6,886 bases of DNA from Erwinia sp. (lineage in GTDB: Bacteria; Pseudomonadota; Gammaproteobacteria; Enterobacterales; Enterobacteriaceae): positions 1 to 6,886 of the forward strand of contig DOOK01000207.1 in the NCBI GenBank assembly GCA_003512805.1, in the 5' to 3' direction. A program made the position numbers and the translations under genes. Shown here one piece after another: positions 5,215 to 6,886 of the stretch (its first letter is position 1; the number at the start of each line of letters is the position of its first letter). The notes beneath the pieces were generated by a model, which was not told where the DNA came from, did not search any database, and saw nothing but the letters and a program-made list of their open reading frames with translations.

Positions 5215-6474
5215 TCAGAACAGGTCATAAGCGATAGCGGAAATGGCTATCAGGCCCGTCAGTACCACAAAAACGTTGCTGAGTTTGCCGCTGTACTGGC
5301 GCATTGCCGGCACTTTATTAATGGCGTACATCGGCATCAGGAAAAGCAGCACGGCAATCACTGGCCCGCCCAGCGTCTCAATCATCCCCAGAATGCTGGG
5401 ATTTTTGGTCGCCACCAGCCAGGTGGTCAGAAACATAAAAAGCGCCGTTATCCGGTTCAGCTTGTTTTCTGACGGTGGCTGGCGAAACGTTCTGGCAATC
5501 AGGCCATTAAACCCTTCGCGCGCGCCAAGGTAATGACCTAAAAACGATTTAGTAATCGCTACCATGGCGATCAGCGGCGCAAGCCAGCCCATCAACGGCG
5601 TGTCAAAATGGTTGGCGAGATAGGAAAGAATAGAGATGTTCTGCGCTTTCGCTTCTGCCAGGTTTTCCGGCGACAGGCTAAGTACACAGCTGAAGACGAA
5701 AAACATCACCGTCACCACCATCATTACGTGGCTGCGGGCCAAAATCCGCGCGCACTTTTTCGCCGCGTTATCGCCATACTCCTGACGCTTTGCCACGGCA
5801 AAAGCTGAGATAATCGGCGAATGATTAAAGGAAAAAACCATGACCGGAATAGCCAGCCAAAGCGTCATCCATAAGCCTTTGCCATTGCCTTCGACATGTT
5901 GAAAAATCGTGCTGTTCCAGTGCGGGATTAAAAACAGCGCCAGCGCCATCAATACCAAAACAAAAGGGTAAACCAGTACGCTCATGGTTTTAACGATTGT
6001 CTCTTTACCGAAGCGAACGATGGCCATCAGACCCGCAATCAAAATCAGCGACAGCAGCGCTCTTGGCGGTGACGATAAATGAAGTTGATGAGTGATGAAA
6101 CTCTCTACGGTGTTGGTAATAGCGACGCTGTAAACCAGCAGGATCGGGTAAATAGCAAAGAAATAGAGCAGCGTAAGCAGCGTGCCTGCACCCGTGCCGA
6201 AATGTTCTTCCACTACGCCGGTGATATCACGATCGCCACGCCCGGAAAGCACAAAGCGACAAAGGCCTCGATGGGCGAAAAACGTCATGGGAAAAGCGAG
6301 AACCGCCATAATAAGCAGCGGAATCAACCCGCCGATACCGGCATTGATCGGTAAAAACAGCACGCCAGCGCCGATAGCCGTGCCGTACAGGCCCAGCATC
6401 CACGTGGTGTCGCTTTTGCGCCACTCTGCTGACGCGTCCGTTGAGGGCAGCGTAGCCGTTTTAGTGGATTCCAT
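5215..6474 (-). CDS. sdaC: SdaC, serine:proton symporter (HAAAP family)
   Basis: This is a 419-residue inner-membrane transporter of the hydroxy/aromatic amino acid permease family, with about 11 hydrophobic helices. ATG 6474 is preferred to TTG 6480 because GGGAG (6486-6482) lies 7 bases upstream and the N-terminus MESTKTATLPSTDASAEWRK aligns with E. coli SdaC from its own Met. Signature stretches are TWMLGLYGTAIGAGVLFLP in helix 1, PMTFFAHRGLCRFVLSG, the FAIYPILLVYSVAITNTVES segment, VMVFSFNHSPIISAFAVAKR, and ITKSFLGHYLGAREGFNGL. It takes up L-serine with protons. It is shorter than the 429-residue E. coli protein mainly through a trimmed loop (HWNSTIFQHVEGNGKGLW) and a trimmed segment before KLNRITALFMF. 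TdcC is a relative, but the match to SdaC is clearly closer. No sdaB (serine deaminase) follows; the gene converges on dacC. Confidence 0.9.
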   Translation of the reverse strand: MESTKTATLPSTDASAEWRKSDTTWMLGLYGTAIGAGVLFLPINAGIGGLIPLLIMAVLAFPMTFFAHRGLCRFVLSGRGDRDITGVVEEHFGTGAGTLLTLLYFFAIYPILLVYSVAITNTVESFITHQLHLSSPPRALLSLILIAGLMAIVRFGKETIVKTMSVLVYPFVLVLMALALFLIPHWNSTIFQHVEGNGKGLWMTLWLAIPVMVFSFNHSPIISAFAVAKRQEYGDNAAKKCARILARSHVMMVVTVMFFVFSCVLSLSPENLAEAKAQNISILSYLANHFDTPLMGWLAPLIAMVAITKSFLGHYLGAREGFNGLIARTFRQPPSENKLNRITALFMFLTTWLVATKNPSILGMIETLGGPVIAVLLFLMPMYAINKVPAMRQYSGKLSNVFVVLTGLIAISAIAYDLF

Positions 6475-6525
6475 TGACAATCTCCCGGTTGAAAATAGTG
6501 AACTAAATAGTCTGAATGCATAACA

Positions 6526-6539
6526 GGGAAGCGCTTCCC
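6526..6539. promoter_or_regulatory. Perfect 14-bp palindrome in the sdaC leader, possible operator
   Basis: GGGAAGCGCTTCCC is a perfect palindrome centred about 58 bases upstream of the sdaC start codon. The AAGCGCTT core with a central CG looks like operators bound by LacI/GalR-type repressors. A hairpin in the mRNA is possible but would need a loop taken from the palindrome itself. No bound protein can be named from the sequence. Confidence 0.4.
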
Positions 6540-6830
6540 GTCAGACATAACTTAATTAACTACTCTGGTTGAGACGAACAACACTCTACCATCAGAAAAA
6601 GAAGAGGGAAGGGAAAAATAGCGGGTACGGATCTCAGATAAGCGTATTACTTTTCTTTTTAACAGAACGATCATCTGAATGAAATGGTTGGTGCGATAAG
6701 AAGCTCTGGATGGAAGCGGTTACTATAGTCATTAAAACCAAAATGGCGGGGAGTGCGATTGCTTAAATATTACCCTCACACGTTAACATTTATGGCTTTT
6801 TTATTTTTTAATCATTAAAATTAATGAGTT
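6540..6830. other. AT-rich intergenic region upstream of sdaC
   Basis: About 290 bases contain no gene I can support. They hold a 25-base all-purine run on the + strand (6594-6618), pyrimidine-rich in any sdaC leader transcript, and a CTATAG core (6723-6728). A T-rich stretch (6797-6809) and one CRP-like half-site (TCACA near 6775) also occur. I could not find a convincing -35/-10 pair for sdaC. The length suggests a regulatory region shared with a gene to the right. Confidence 0.4.
6812..6827. repeat. Perfect AT-rich inverted repeat next to a possible gene start
   Basis: TCATTAA (6812-6818), AA-type centre, TTAATGA (6821-6827) form a perfect 16-base inverted repeat. It covers TAAAAT (6816-6821), a 5-of-6 match to a -10 hexamer on the + strand, and ends 3 bases before an ATG at 6831. 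This geometry suits a repressor operator but is also easy to obtain by chance in AT-rich DNA. Confidence 0.35.
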
Positions 6831-6886
6831 ATGAAATTTTCCTGGCAGGGTGGACCAGCTTTTATTGATTTGCGCAACGACCGAAC
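6831..6886 (+). CDS. Possible start of an unidentified gene, cut by the window edge
   Basis: ATG 6831 opens a frame that runs to the end of the window without a stop: MKFSWQGGPAFIDLRNDR. The ribosome binding site is weak (TGAG just before the ATG). Two minus-strand frames through the same DNA are also open at the edge and stop inside the window, so a leftward gene end cannot be excluded. Eighteen residues are too few to name a family. Confidence 0.2.
   Translation, partial: MKFSWQGGPAFIDLRNDR

Noticed and set aside
6765..6782. CRP site upstream of sdaC
   Set aside because: Only the TCACA half matches; the other half lacks TGTGA at the right spacing.
1..6886. CRISPR array, tRNA, rRNA, insertion sequence or toxin-antitoxin pair
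   Set aside because: No regularly spaced repeats, cloverleaf sequence, transposase motif or paired small genes with recognisable families were seen on either strand.

Overview
The window looks like chromosomal DNA from an Enterobacterales bacterium, most likely of the Erwinia/Pantoea type. GsiD, YliI, DacC and SdaC all read as full-length-quality homologues of the Escherichia coli proteins, but the gene order differs from E. coli. This taxonomic call is an inference from remembered protein sequences; no search was run.

Layout from left to right. (1) The last 73 codons of gsiD, the inner-membrane permease of the glutathione/peptide ABC importer, run on the + strand. A 149-residue DUF4385-type protein of unknown function follows 60 bases later on the same strand. 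(2) A minus-strand phage-derived unit comes next. It has a sigma70-like promoter (about 1776-1803), an orphan antirepressor with a Rha-like N-terminus and a KilAC-like C-terminus (1018-1725), about 240 bases of unassigned DNA with competing short reading frames, and a strong intrinsic terminator (747-771). No other phage gene is visible. (3) yliI encodes a periplasmic PQQ-dependent aldose sugar dehydrogenase on the + strand. It converges through a bidirectional terminator on a minus-strand HAD-IB phosphatase. (4) dacC, the D,D-carboxypeptidase PBP6, is divergent from the HAD gene. A good sigma70-like promoter lies unusually close to its start codon. (5) sdaC, a serine:proton symporter on the minus strand, converges on dacC and has no serine deaminase gene behind it. 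(6) The last 400 bases are AT-rich and largely non-coding. They hold a perfect 14-bp palindrome in the sdaC leader, a second inverted repeat, and a possible + strand gene start running off the edge.

The genes do not form one pathway. They are housekeeping envelope, periplasm and transport genes (gsiD, yliI, dacC, sdaC), two less characterised conserved genes (DUF4385 and HAD-IB), and one small phage insertion carrying its own promoter and terminator. No complete new defence or mobile system is visible. The most unusual part is the antirepressor cassette and the unexplained sequence between its stop codon and its terminator.
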